Shown here one piece after another: positions 55,580 to 63,973 of a DNA stretch of 64,000 bases (the first letter of the stretch is position 1; every line of letters begins with the position of its first letter). The position numbers and the translations under genes were made by a program. The notes under the pieces were generated by a model. That model had not been told where the DNA came from, did not search any database, and was given only the letters and a program-made list of their open reading frames with translations. Where the stretch lies: NCBI GenBank assembly GCA_016787785.1, contig JAEUTO010000014.1, positions 62,001 through 126,000 of the forward strand, in the 5' to 3' direction. The DNA comes from Bacteroidia bacterium. Lineage in GTDB: Bacteria; Bacteroidota; Bacteroidia; B-17B0; Aurantibacillaceae.

Positions 55580-56167
55580 CTATTCTTTCGGAATCAACAG
55601 ATTACCATGCCCTTTACGCAGTTTATACCTTTTCTTTGTTTTGCGGTGAATTTTATGCAAATTAACTTCTGTGCCAATCGTTACTATTCCATCACCGCCA
55701 AGATCGGCAAATGGCGCAATAACACCCAAATTATACTGAAATATTAACCCGGCTGTCATGTACCATATTTCTCTGCCGCCTTTTAAATAAGGAATTTGCA
55801 CGAAATCTTTACCGGGGAAGATAAAAAACTTAACGCCTCCATACATATTCAAACTAAATCTTTTTGTTCCTATAAGACGCGATTGCACAATAAAACCGAG
55901 TGTAATGACCTTTTTCAACGGTCGGTACATCATCTCCACCATCATACGTGTATTTCTGTATTTATCGGGATATTTTTCTTCGTCTTCATTCCATTCTTCC
56001 GACCATTTAAAGCGAGGCGAAATATATCTAAGGTTTAAACTTGCTGTATCTGCAAAGAAATTATTTGAGCTCGCACCAACTTCAAAGGTCCATGGCCCTT
56101 TTACTTCTATCTGGCCAAATTGTAATAAGGCCAAATGGCATATTAATAATAGAAGTACTGATCTCAT
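55580..56167 (-). CDS. Exported protein, probable outer-membrane barrel
   Basis: The 195-residue product has a signal peptide (ending LLQFGQ) and alternating strands (VITLGFIVQSRLIG, FSLNMYGGVKFFIF, MTAGLIFQYNLGVIAPFADLG). The last 25 residues are strongly basic (HKIHRKTKKRYKLRKGHG). No family is recognised; the barrel is inferred. Confidence 0.6.
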   Translation of the reverse strand: MRSVLLLLICHLALLQFGQIEVKGPWTFEVGASSNNFFADTASLNLRYISPRFKWSEEWNEDEEKYPDKYRNTRMMVEMMYRPLKKVITLGFIVQSRLIGTKRFSLNMYGGVKFFIFPGKDFVQIPYLKGGREIWYMTAGLIFQYNLGVIAPFADLGGDGIVTIGTEVNLHKIHRKTKKRYKLRKGHGNLLIPKE

Positions 56168-56235
56168 TAAGTATTAGGTGAGGGTTGGAGGGATAACGGC
56201 AAACAGGGGCCTTTATTGCTTTTTGTTACTCGGAA

Positions 56236-56583
56236 CTATTTCTTTTTCTTAGAAGCTTTTGCTTTTGAATTAAAACCTAAACAAAGTTCTATCCAATATT
56301 CAAAGTCTTTTTTTGACTTAGATCCCGAAGGCTCTACGTAACAATAGCCTTTTATTTCTTTTCCTTTCATGATCATGGGCATATAACCATTCTTTTCTGC
56401 AACTTCTTCTTGTAGTGTAGGGTCAAAACGACACATGATGTTATCGTCGCTTACATTTACGCACATTTTTTGGTTCACCATAAAAACCAATCCCTTAAAC
56501 ATTTCTTTTTCTTCAATTTTTAATTTTGGAAAATTAGAGAGATACTCTCTTATCCGGTTTGCCAATTGTGTGTCGTAAGCCAT
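56236..56583 (-). CDS. TfoX N-terminal domain family protein
   Basis: The 115-residue protein matches the TfoX/Sxy N-terminal fold: LANRIREYLSNF, EKEMFKGLVFMVNQKMCVNV, DNIMCRFDPTLQEEV, KGYCYVEPSG and a C-terminal helix, then a Lys-rich tail. In gamma-proteobacteria TfoX domains act in competence control; stand-alone copies elsewhere have no settled role. The ATG overlaps the stop of the gene before it by one base (TAATG). Confidence 0.85.
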   Translation of the reverse strand: MAYDTQLANRIREYLSNFPKLKIEEKEMFKGLVFMVNQKMCVNVSDDNIMCRFDPTLQEEVAEKNGYMPMIMKGKEIKGYCYVEPSGSKSKKDFEYWIELCLGFNSKAKASKKKK

Positions 56584-56966
56584 TATTTATTCTTTACTTT
56601 TTTATAGACCTCATTTGAATCGCACACCATTTTATTGCCAGCGATAGAAAAAGCAATAAGCCCGCGGTTCTTTATTAAATATTTTTGACTGCATTCACTT
56701 TTTTTCCAGCGATCGTTCATCATCCTGTGTTCTCTATCAGTAAAGATAAGCGTGTCTTTATTGATCTTCCATGTGCCCTGCGACTCCAACATACCATCGC
56801 AGCCTCCAAAGAACTGGGTTAAGAAGGTACCGTTTGCTCTTAAAAAAATAGTGCCATTATCCAAACCATTCTTATTTATCCGTTTATAGGTTTCAAGATC
56901 CTTTGGATCCTGAATAGAGAAGGAGGAAAGGACTAAAATAAAAAATAGCGGAATTATCTTTTTCAT
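56583..56966 (-). CDS. Small exported lipocalin-like protein
   Basis: The 127-residue product has a signal peptide (IIPLFFILVLSSFS) and a beta-rich body with FLRANGTFLTQFFGGCDGMLESQGTWKI, a pattern common to small lipocalin-like domains, and two Cys that may bridge. No named family is recognised. It is coupled to the TfoX-like gene through TAATG. Confidence 0.55.
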   Translation of the reverse strand: MKKIIPLFFILVLSSFSIQDPKDLETYKRINKNGLDNGTIFLRANGTFLTQFFGGCDGMLESQGTWKINKDTLIFTDREHRMMNDRWKKSECSQKYLIKNRGLIAFSIAGNKMVCDSNEVYKKVKNK

Positions 56967-56979
56967 TTAACTATACAAG

Positions 56980-57540
56980 TTACACTTTAAATGTTAAGTA
57001 CATTAGGGGTAAGATTGAAAGGAAGATGATCGCCGAATGAATAAAATCGGCCACGCTTATTTTTCTTTGAAATTCTTCCCTATAGCTACCGAGTTTATCG
57101 CCTTTTTGTATTGGAATTGGCTCTTGTTTTAAAAAATATTTAAATACATATCTTGTAGAATAAATAAAAATATAAACCAAAAAGGGTAAGCGATATATTT
57201 TGACGTCTTTTTTGATTATTTCAAATGATGATATATCTAAATACGTTGCGAATGAGAAAAGAAACCATAAAAATGTAAAGCCGAAAATTAAATAATTTAT
57301 GTTTTTAAATTTTAATCTTTTGCGATAAGAAGACACTATTAATGTAATTGGTTGTACAAGAATAAGAATTGCAATTAAATTGGTATCTGTTTCGCTCGGT
57401 CGTTGTACAAATATGAAAATAGTACATAATAATAAAAGCAAATTAGGAACAAATATCACAAGCATATCCTTAAGATCAAGCTGGTGCTTTTCCGGTTTTA
57501 TAAAATCCTCTTCGTTATATCTTTTTTTAAATTTTTTCAC
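56980..57540 (-). CDS. Membrane protein of unknown function
   Basis: Starting from a GTG at 57540 (VKKFKKRYNEEDFIKPEKH) the 186-residue protein has five hydrophobic helices. An ATG at 57684 also exists, but its first 40 residues (Ala/Val-rich) are the out-of-frame reading of the neighbour's glycine-rich 3' end, so it is rejected. The gene follows the glycine-tailed protein gene by 28 bases. The two may act together, but no function is recognised. Confidence 0.6.
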   Translation of the reverse strand: MKKFKKRYNEEDFIKPEKHQLDLKDMLVIFVPNLLLLLCTIFIFVQRPSETDTNLIAILILVQPITLIVSSYRKRLKFKNINYLIFGFTFLWFLFSFATYLDISSFEIIKKDVKIYRLPFLVYIFIYSTRYVFKYFLKQEPIPIQKGDKLGSYREEFQRKISVADFIHSAIIFLSILPLMYLTFKV

Positions 57541-57568
57541 TGCTAATATAAATATACAAATCTTGAAA

Positions 57569-58309
57569 TTACCACGAACCTCCCGAGCCACCACCGCCCG
57601 ACATGCCACCGCCAAAACCACTGAAGCCACCACCACCAGAATAGCCGCCTCCGCTATAGCCACCGCCAAAGCCAAAGGTTCCATAAGTAATGCCGTTGCC
57701 GAAACTTATTATCTCAAATGCGCCCGAGAGCTCGTCAAGGTTGGGAACTTTTAGCCCGAGTTTTTTTACTACTTCATCGTCTAACAAAATAATACCGTTA
57801 CCAAGATATTTTAAATGCGAATCTAACACAGCTTTGTTATTTACCAATGTATCTACATCTTCCTCTATAAGATCAATAACGTTCTTGTAATATCTTCTTA
57901 CTTCTCTTCCTTTAGAGTTTAAGAAGTATTTAAATGTACAAAGACCCAATTTTGTTACATCCTTGTAAACATAATCGTATTTAAACTTGCGAATGTCTTT
58001 ATCTAATAGCTCAAGTACCTTATTTTTTATTTCGTGAATTCGTAATTCGTCTTTTGTTTTTAAAATATCAATTACAAATTGTTCTGCCACCGTGTAGGTA
58101 TTTGTTTCTTTGTATTCATCTCCTAATTTAAAAAAGATCCGTGGGCGTTTTCGTTTATCATGCTTTGTAAGGTTTATGGCCCTGTAATAGATCTCAATGT
58201 GACCTTCTATAACCAGATGCTGAAATGTGTACTTCAACATCTCAACACCGTCAGCCCGCATAGGACTGTACAAATAATAAAATTCTTGTGGTTTAACGGA
58301 GGGTTCCAA
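57569..58309 (-). CDS. Protein with glycine-rich GGSW tail (TIGR04222/DUF2207-like end)
   Basis: The 246-residue protein has a helical body (MKYTF-like region after EMLKYTFQHLVIEGHIEIYYRA, a possible winged-helix repeat) and ends in a 40-residue tail of Gly, Ser and aromatic residues closing GGGGSGGSW. Such tails are seen in TPM, DUF2207 and TIGR04222 membrane proteins. Here no membrane helix is present in the chain, while the next gene encodes a membrane protein, so the usual single protein may be split in two. Confidence 0.6.
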   Translation of the reverse strand: MEPSVKPQEFYYLYSPMRADGVEMLKYTFQHLVIEGHIEIYYRAINLTKHDKRKRPRIFFKLGDEYKETNTYTVAEQFVIDILKTKDELRIHEIKNKVLELLDKDIRKFKYDYVYKDVTKLGLCTFKYFLNSKGREVRRYYKNVIDLIEEDVDTLVNNKAVLDSHLKYLGNGIILLDDEVVKKLGLKVPNLDELSGAFEIISFGNGITYGTFGFGGGYSGGGYSGGGGFSGFGGGMSGGGGSGGSW

Positions 58310-58343
58310 TTGCTTTTTATTGAATGGAGATTTTTTTAACGCT

Positions 58344-59081
58344 TTAGTAATCTTTGATCTTAAAGTTTAGCGGAAGATTAAAAAACGAATTTACCTTATT
58401 TCCATCTACCATCGCGGGCCGCCATTGAGGCATACTTTTAACAACCCGCATAGCTTCCGCATCAATTTCGGGAGAAACACCTTTTAAAACTTCAACATGC
58501 TGAATATGACCTTCGGTATCAACTATAAATCGTACAAACACTTTTCCTTCAACCCCATTTTTTCTGGCGACCGCTGGGTATTTTACATTTGTACTTAGGT
58601 ATTTTATTAATTGGTTTATGCCCCCTGGAAATTCTGCTGCTATTTCATAATCATAATGTGCGGCTGCCGTGCCATCAAAATTATAAAGCCGGCCCCTAAC
58701 CAGTTTGCCCATATTAAAGTAATCATCTCTTTTAAGATTGCCGTTTGGCCAATATGTAATTAACGAATCGTTTAACTTATTCTCTTTATACAGTACTTTT
58801 TCTTTTAACTGTCCATTTTCATACCAGCTTTTAGAGTAACCATATTTTATTTGTTGTTTGTAATTTGAGAAATTAATTTCACTTTTAATTGCCCCATTCA
58901 TGTAGTAAGACTTCTCAACCACCGTATTTGTAAAGGTTTTGTCGGTATATATTTTTTTATAGCACTCGGCTATGCTTGAATCTTTTGTTTCTTTGTCATA
59001 AGCATCAAAGTAAATTTTATCCTGGCTCATTAACGAACCAACACAAACAAAAAATATAAAAATTGAAATTAGTTTTTTCAT
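58344..59081 (-). CDS. MORN-repeat protein with TonB C-terminal domain
   Basis: The 245-residue protein has an N-terminal hydrophobic stretch (LISIFIFFVCVGSLMS) that looks like a signal peptide, then MORN_2-type repeats (YYMNGAIKSEINF, SWYENGQLKEKVLY, YWPNGNLKRDDYF). A TonB C-terminal domain follows from about residue 150 (FPGGINQLIKYL, NVKYPAVARKNGVEGKVFVRFIV, MPQWRPAMVDG). True TonB needs an uncleaved anchor that meets ExbB/ExbD, so energy transduction is doubtful; a periplasmic binding role is possible. Confidence 0.85.
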   Translation of the reverse strand: MKKLISIFIFFVCVGSLMSQDKIYFDAYDKETKDSSIAECYKKIYTDKTFTNTVVEKSYYMNGAIKSEINFSNYKQQIKYGYSKSWYENGQLKEKVLYKENKLNDSLITYWPNGNLKRDDYFNMGKLVRGRLYNFDGTAAAHYDYEIAAEFPGGINQLIKYLSTNVKYPAVARKNGVEGKVFVRFIVDTEGHIQHVEVLKGVSPEIDAEAMRVVKSMPQWRPAMVDGNKVNSFFNLPLNFKIKDY

Positions 59082-59098
59082 GGCTGTGCGTTTAGTTT

Positions 59099-59350
59099 TT
59101 AAAAATGATCATCCTCTTTATCTTCTTTTTTATTTTTAAATATCAAACCAAAAGCTGCAATAAGAATTCCACAAAATATCATGCCTTTACCATCAATAGT
59201 GCCTGTACCGTAAGGCCTACCGTATTTTCCCATAGTAACCCCAGAGGAGGCCATATCTTTTTTTACAAAATAAACACCCGCAATAATGATGATAAAGCCT
59301 AAAACTAAAAGAAGTAGCATTATTGGATTGGGGCTTTTTTGTTTTTCCAT
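59099..59350 (-). CDS. Small two-helix membrane protein
   Basis: The 83-residue protein has two hydrophobic helices (IMLLLLVLGFIIIIAGVYFV and MIFCGILIAAFGLIF) and a charged C-terminus (KEDKEDDHF). No family is recognised. It lies 17 bases before the MORN-TonB gene and 22 after the next membrane protein gene, all on the minus strand. Confidence 0.55.
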   Translation of the reverse strand: MEKQKSPNPIMLLLLVLGFIIIIAGVYFVKKDMASSGVTMGKYGRPYGTGTIDGKGMIFCGILIAAFGLIFKNKKEDKEDDHF

Positions 59351-59372
59351 TTATTAAAAATAAACATTCTTT

Positions 59373-59888
59373 TTAAATAAGGTCTGGTAAATCCGGTATA
59401 CTGGGTGTATTTAGCTCTCCATTAAGCAAATTGGCCTCACTATGTGAAATAAAAAGAAGTGTTTTGCTTAAAGGCACAAACTCAATAGTTAAAGGTTTTG
59501 TTGCATCTATCTTTAAGCTTAGATCTTCATCAATATCAAACTTTAATTTAGAAGGTTTTAAAACAAGAAGAATCACCGAACCCTTTTTTTTCTTGATCTG
59601 ATAATCGGATGTTTCGAAACGTAATTTCTTGTCTCTTTTAAGATCTATATATTTAAAAATGTTTTTCCATACAACAAACATAAACGGTATAAACAAAACT
59701 CCCGTAATAAAGAGACCTCTTTGTACAGCTCCATTCACGGGTCTTTTGCTAAACAAAAACATAATTAGGGGAACGATACCGACAAGTATAACTAGTAATA
59801 GACAGAACAGGAATGACAAAATCAAAGAAAAGCCTATACTTCCTTTAATTTCATTTTTATCCTCCGGACTCAAAATACTTTCTTTCAT
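59373..59888 (-). CDS. Membrane protein of unknown function
   Basis: The 171-residue protein has two hydrophobic helices at about residues 17-45 and 58-80, then a soluble beta-rich part (LRFETSDYQIKKKKGSVILLVL). No family is recognised. A copy of a GGATTACAAATCC repeat lies just upstream. Confidence 0.55.
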   Translation of the reverse strand: MKESILSPEDKNEIKGSIGFSLILSFLFCLLLVILVGIVPLIMFLFSKRPVNGAVQRGLFITGVLFIPFMFVVWKNIFKYIDLKRDKKLRFETSDYQIKKKKGSVILLVLKPSKLKFDIDEDLSLKIDATKPLTIEFVPLSKTLLFISHSEANLLNGELNTPSIPDLPDLI

Positions 59889-59906
59889 ATTAATATAAAT
59901 TGATGG

Positions 59907-59928
59907 ATTACAAATCCTGCGGAGCGTT
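59907..59928. repeat. Dispersed repeat copy 1 (GGATTACAAATCC type)
   Basis: GGATTACAAATCCTGCGG followed by AGCG. The core is a GGATT/AATCC inverted repeat. The same element, differing at two positions, is at 60549-60570 in the same orientation. Confidence 0.65.
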
Positions 59929-59931
59929 TTT

Positions 59932-60480
59932 TTAGTTTGCCGAAAATTGCTGTTTATTTAATTGCTCATTGTCAAAAACAGAAGTTATAAATTCCCGAAT
60001 TTTATCAAGATCGTTTTTAGTCAACAATATTGTTGTTTGATAGATTTCTTCAGGAAGATTGGTTTCCGGATCATATGAAATAAAATGCAGGCGTCCGCAT
60101 TGTTTTTCATTTAACACTTGTACAAATTCATAAGTCGTTGCAAGTTGAAAATGTGGAATTGTCTTTGAATTTGTTTGGACAATACCGTAGTCGTTAAATG
60201 ACGTTAGTGTTTTTGTGTTTATAGTAATATGTTCTTTTCCGTAAAAATTCCAAAACCAATAACGCCAAGGTAAGTAAATAAATGCACCAAACATAAGCAC
60301 CACAGGAATGAGCATTTTGCCTGTTTCAGCCGGTTCAAGTGTTGACATGAACCAGATATAAAAAGTAACTAATCCAATATTTAAAAGAGTTAAAGCAACT
60401 TTACCAATAGGATTAGCTTGAATTTTTGCCGTGACATATACGTTAATTCCATCAGTTTGTATTTCGGCGGTGTTTGTCAT
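59932..60480 (-). CDS. Membrane protein of unknown function, flanked by repeats
   Basis: From the ATG at 60480 (MTNTAEIQTDGINVYV) the protein has 182 residues; an earlier ATG at 60522 would add 14. It has two hydrophobic helices (VALTLLNIGLVTFYIWFM and MLIPVVLMFGAFIYLPW) and a PH-like soluble part (ITINTKTLTSFNDYGIVQT). No family is recognised. Both sides carry a copy of the same short repeat in direct orientation. Confidence 0.55.
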   Translation of the reverse strand: MTNTAEIQTDGINVYVTAKIQANPIGKVALTLLNIGLVTFYIWFMSTLEPAETGKMLIPVVLMFGAFIYLPWRYWFWNFYGKEHITINTKTLTSFNDYGIVQTNSKTIPHFQLATTYEFVQVLNEKQCGRLHFISYDPETNLPEEIYQTTILLTKNDLDKIREFITSVFDNEQLNKQQFSAN

Positions 60481-60548
60481 AAACGTGTTAATTAAAGATA
60501 CAAATGCTTTATGGTTTTGCAAAAAATCAATTTATATGGCTAAACGCA

Positions 60549-60570
60549 GGATTACAAATCCTACGGTGCG
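60549..60570. repeat. Dispersed repeat copy 2 (GGATTACAAATCC type)
   Basis: GGATTACAAATCCTACGG followed by TGCG. It overlaps the last codons and the TAG stop of the 60561-61391 gene, so the repeat supplies the end of that protein. Confidence 0.65.
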
Positions 60571-61391
60571 GGGTAGTGCATTTTCTCGTATTCGTCAACT
60601 TTATTGAAATACCGTTCTATTATACTCAAATTTCTGTTCTGCCAAGTTATTCGCTCGTGAGCGTCTGATGGAAATTCCTCATAAATGCTCTCTGTTATTT
60701 TATAAATATGTCGTGAATTACCTTTATTGTCGTGGCTTTGAATTACGAATTCTGTTTTTCGTTCAGCTATGCTGTTATATAATATTATCAAATATTTAAG
60801 TTTATGTCTGGCGTCAAAATACGGAATAGCGATTTTATAAGTATCTGAATTAATATTCTTATCGGTCTGCAGACGACCTCGTCCTAAATTCGTTTTACTC
60901 TTCTTCTTCTTCTTCTTGTTATTGTCAATCGGAAAAAGTGTATGAACAACCCTAGTGTTTTTATACAAAATTAATCTGTATTTCCCCTTTAATGAACAAG
61001 TACTGTCAAATACTCCGTCGTAAATATCGAATAAGTCAGGTCTTTTGTTTTTCTCAGATTTGTTAAGGTCAGAATAAATTGAATCGGCTACTCTCGGATA
61101 GTCGACTATTGGTACAATTTTCGAACTAAATCTTGTAGGTTGGTCGACTTTTTCATCGACAAAAAATAATTCTTCTGAAAAGAAATCGTGTCGTGCGTGA
61201 ATGTGGTCAAAACCTGTGTAGATATTTCCTTTAACAAAAATCAGTCTGTTTATTTTCGAAATCTTCAGAATACTTGTCAACTCCATTCCTACAAAGAATG
61301 GCTCAATGTCTTTAGGGTAAACAATATTAAGAGAAGCAGACTTTAAAATGATGCTTTCAATTTCATCTCTATTTAAGAGTCTTTCTGTCAT
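60561..61391 (-). CDS. Cytoplasmic protein of unknown function
   Basis: The 276-residue protein has no signal peptide or membrane segment. It contains a Lys-rich stretch (KKKKKK) coded by a six-unit AAG/CTT run at 60900-60917, a possible slippage site. No family is recognised. The final residues (HYPAP) and the stop lie inside a dispersed repeat, so the original end may have been replaced. Confidence 0.6.
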   Translation of the reverse strand: MTERLLNRDEIESIILKSASLNIVYPKDIEPFFVGMELTSILKISKINRLIFVKGNIYTGFDHIHARHDFFSEELFFVDEKVDQPTRFSSKIVPIVDYPRVADSIYSDLNKSEKNKRPDLFDIYDGVFDSTCSLKGKYRLILYKNTRVVHTLFPIDNNKKKKKKSKTNLGRGRLQTDKNINSDTYKIAIPYFDARHKLKYLIILYNSIAERKTEFVIQSHDNKGNSRHIYKITESIYEEFPSDAHERITWQNRNLSIIERYFNKVDEYEKMHYPAP

Positions 61392-61429
61392 TGATGCATT
61401 ACCCCTAACTAATGTATAAGCGCTAATAC

Positions 61430-62803
61430 TTAATTCCCCATCTTCGCTACAGCTTCAATAATATCGTGTTTGGTAATAATATGCATGTTGCCGCCAAGGT
61501 CGCGCATTAACACAGCGTTATTGTCTTTGGTAATTAGTTTACTTACTTCTTCTATGGTTGCTTTTTCGCCAACAATAGGGAAGGGGGCCTGCATCACCGA
61601 TTTTACGGTGTAACTTTTTACATCGTTGTTCTCCATTAATTTCCCAAAAATATAATTGTCGTTTATAGAGCCCACGTATTCGCCTTTATCGGTTACCGGT
61701 ATTTGCGAGATAGAGAATTTACTTAAGGTTGCTAATGCTTCTTGCACGGTTGCATTTACATCTACGGTTAATAATTTCTGGTTCTTATGGTTGGCAACCA
61801 GATCAATTGCTTTTGGTTTTGTTACTTCTAAAAAGTGACGGTCGCGCATCCAGTCATCGTTAAACATTTTGCCCATGTAACGGGTACCATGATCGTGGAA
61901 GATAACCACTACTACGTCACCTTTTTTAAACATGTCTTTCATTTGCATTAGGCCCGCCATAGCAGAGCCCGCGCTGTTACCAACAAAAATACCTTCTTCT
62001 TTTGGGATGCGGCGCGTCATAACAGCTGCATCTTTATCGGTCACTTTTTCAAAATGGTCAATAATTTTAAAATCAACGTTGGCTGGTAAAAAATCTTCAC
62101 CAATACCTTCGGTGATGTAAGGGTAAATTTCATTCTTGTCAAAAATGCCGGTCTCTTTGTATTTTTTAAATACCGAGCCGTAGGTATCAATTCCTAAAAT
62201 TTTAATGTTAGGATTTTTTTCTTTTAAATATTTTCCGGTACCGCAAATGGTGCCGCCGGTACCAACACCCACTACTAAGTGTGTAATTTTTCCGTCTGTT
62301 TGGTCCCAAATTTCCGGACCTGTTTGTTCGTAATGCGCTTGTGAGTTGCTTAAGTTATCGTATTGGTTGGGTTTCCAGGCATTAGGGATCTCGTTCACCA
62401 AACGTGAGGAAACAGAGTAGTACGAGCGTGGGTCTTCCGGCTCAACATCTGTTGGACAAACAATAACCTCTGCACCAAAAGCACGCAGGGCATCTACTTT
62501 TTCTTTACTTTGTTTATCGGTTGTAGTGAAGATACATTTGTAACCTTTAATTACTGCGCCAATAGCAAGGCCCATACCGGTGTTACCGCTGGTGCCTTCA
62601 ATAATGGTTCCACCCGGTTTAAGGCGACCATCTTTCTCAGCGTCTTCGATCATTTTAATGGCCATGCGATCTTTAATAGAGTTGCCGGGGTTAAAGGTTT
62701 CAACCTTTGCGTAAACATCGCAAGGCAGGTCTTTCGTGATCTTATTTATTTTTACCATTGGCGTGTTGCCAATTGTTTCGAGTATGGTTTTGCAAACTTT
62801 CAT
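61430..62803 (-). CDS. Cystathionine beta-synthase-like PLP enzyme with CBS pair
   Basis: From the ATG at 62803 the 457-residue protein has a fold-type II PLP domain: ILETIGNTPMVKIN, PGNSIKDRMA with the Schiff-base Lys, EGTSGNTGMGLA for phosphate binding and GVGTGGTICGTGKYLKE. A pair of CBS domains follows from about residue 335 (VDVNATVQEALATLSKFSISQIPV and PFPIVGEKATIEEVSKLI). It condenses serine or an activated serine with homocysteine or sulphide. A 62872 start is rejected because its extra residues are the translation of a repeat hairpin. Confidence 0.92.
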   Translation of the reverse strand: MKVCKTILETIGNTPMVKINKITKDLPCDVYAKVETFNPGNSIKDRMAIKMIEDAEKDGRLKPGGTIIEGTSGNTGMGLAIGAVIKGYKCIFTTTDKQSKEKVDALRAFGAEVIVCPTDVEPEDPRSYYSVSSRLVNEIPNAWKPNQYDNLSNSQAHYEQTGPEIWDQTDGKITHLVVGVGTGGTICGTGKYLKEKNPNIKILGIDTYGSVFKKYKETGIFDKNEIYPYITEGIGEDFLPANVDFKIIDHFEKVTDKDAAVMTRRIPKEEGIFVGNSAGSAMAGLMQMKDMFKKGDVVVVIFHDHGTRYMGKMFNDDWMRDRHFLEVTKPKAIDLVANHKNQKLLTVDVNATVQEALATLSKFSISQIPVTDKGEYVGSINDNYIFGKLMENNDVKSYTVKSVMQAPFPIVGEKATIEEVSKLITKDNNAVLMRDLGGNMHIITKHDIIEAVAKMGN

Positions 62804-62820
62804 AGTTTCTGTTTTAATTC

Positions 62821-62867
62821 GCTTCGACAAGCTCAGCGGCCTTTCCGGTGGCTGAGGCTCTCGAAGC
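62821..62867. repeat. REP-like GC-rich hairpin
   Basis: GCTTCGACAAGCTCAGC pairs imperfectly with GGCTGAGGCTCTCGAAGC around a short loop, giving a 47-base hairpin that is GC-rich against AT-rich flanks. The CTTCGACAAGCTCAG core is a widespread dispersed motif in Bacteroidota genomes. It sits between the asparaginase and cystathionine beta-synthase-like genes. Confidence 0.7.
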
Positions 62868-62878
62868 CACATTATTAA

Positions 62879-63919
62879 TTATATCGTTAATTCACCTCTT
62901 AAATTACTAAGAAGCTGTTTTTTTATTTGTGCGTTCGTTAATTTTTGTCCCAATAAGAACATCAGTTTTGTAATGGCGCTTTCAAAGGTCATATCGGCTC
63001 CGCCAATAACCCCAATTTTTTTGAGGTGCGAGCTGGTTTCGTACATGCCCTGTATTACTTTACCTTCAAGGCATTGCGTAATGTTTAAAATAATAATGCC
63101 TTTATCAATTGCTTTTTTTAATTCGTTGGTAAACCAGTCTTGCGTAGTAGAATTACCCGCACCAAAGGTTTCTAAAATAATAGCTTTAATGCCCGGCGTA
63201 TTTATAATGGCCGAAGTTATTTTTTTACTAATACCCGGAAATAACTTTAGTACCGCAATATCATTATCTAAATGCGTGTGCACCTTTAGTGCTTTGGCGT
63301 TGGCTTTTAGTATGGCGCTGTTGTTGTATTTAATATCCACACCGGCTTCTGCAAGGGCAGGGTAGTTGGGCGACTTAAATGCGTCAAAGTGCGACGAGTT
63401 GTATTTAAAAGTACGGTTACCGCGGTAGAGTTTGTATTCAAAATAAATACACACCTCGTTCACAACAGGTTTGCCTTTTATTTTTGACCCCGCAATTTCA
63501 ATAGCGGTAATTAAATTCTCTTTACCATCGGTGCGAATAATACCAATTGGTAATTGCGAACCGGTTAAAATTACAGGTTTGTTTAAATTCTCGAGCATAA
63601 AGCTGAGGGCACTGGCCGTAAAGCTCATGGTATCGGAACCGTGCAGGATCACAAAACCATCGTACTTAGCATAATTGTCTTTGATGATCTTTGCCAACTC
63701 TGTCCATACAGCGGGGTGCATGTTAGAAGAGTCTATCGGTTTTTGAAAAGCGATAGATGAAAGTGCGATATCAAATTTATTTAATTCAGGAATTTGATTG
63801 GTAAGCGTTTTAAAATCGAAGGGTCTAAGTTCTCCGGTAACTACATCCTGCATCATACCAATGGTGCCACCGGTATAAATTAAAAGTACAGAAGATCTTT
63901 TTTGGTTTGATTTTTTCAT
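62879..63919 (-). CDS. ansA: Type I (cytoplasmic) L-asparaginase
   Basis: The 346-residue protein has the asparaginase signatures: LLIYTGGTIGMMQD near the start with the nucleophilic Thr, and FVILHGSDTMSFTASAL with the second Thr-Asp pair, then PVILTGSQLPIG. There is no signal peptide, which fits the cytoplasmic type I enzyme. It hydrolyses asparagine to aspartate and ammonia. It precedes the cystathionine beta-synthase-like gene on the same strand, separated by the REP-like hairpin. Confidence 0.94.
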   Translation of the reverse strand: MKKSNQKRSSVLLIYTGGTIGMMQDVVTGELRPFDFKTLTNQIPELNKFDIALSSIAFQKPIDSSNMHPAVWTELAKIIKDNYAKYDGFVILHGSDTMSFTASALSFMLENLNKPVILTGSQLPIGIIRTDGKENLITAIEIAGSKIKGKPVVNEVCIYFEYKLYRGNRTFKYNSSHFDAFKSPNYPALAEAGVDIKYNNSAILKANAKALKVHTHLDNDIAVLKLFPGISKKITSAIINTPGIKAIILETFGAGNSTTQDWFTNELKKAIDKGIIILNITQCLEGKVIQGMYETSSHLKKIGVIGGADMTFESAITKLMFLLGQKLTNAQIKKQLLSNLRGELTI

Positions 63920-63973
63920 AAGGAGATCAGGAATGAAGGGAACCAGTATGGGCTCCCTTTTCCTGTGTCTTAA

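Noticed and set aside
57541-57684. Longer N-terminus of the 56980 membrane protein
   Set aside because: It is the out-of-frame reading of the neighbouring gene's glycine-rich 3' end; the GTG at 57540 is a better start.
62804-62872. Longer N-terminus of the cystathionine beta-synthase-like enzyme
   Set aside because: It translates a REP-like hairpin; the family normally starts close to ILETIGNTP.
63936-63959. Terminator hairpin after ssb
   Set aside because: AAGGGAACC and GGCTCCCTT pair with one mismatch, but no T run follows on the minus strand, so I do not call it.
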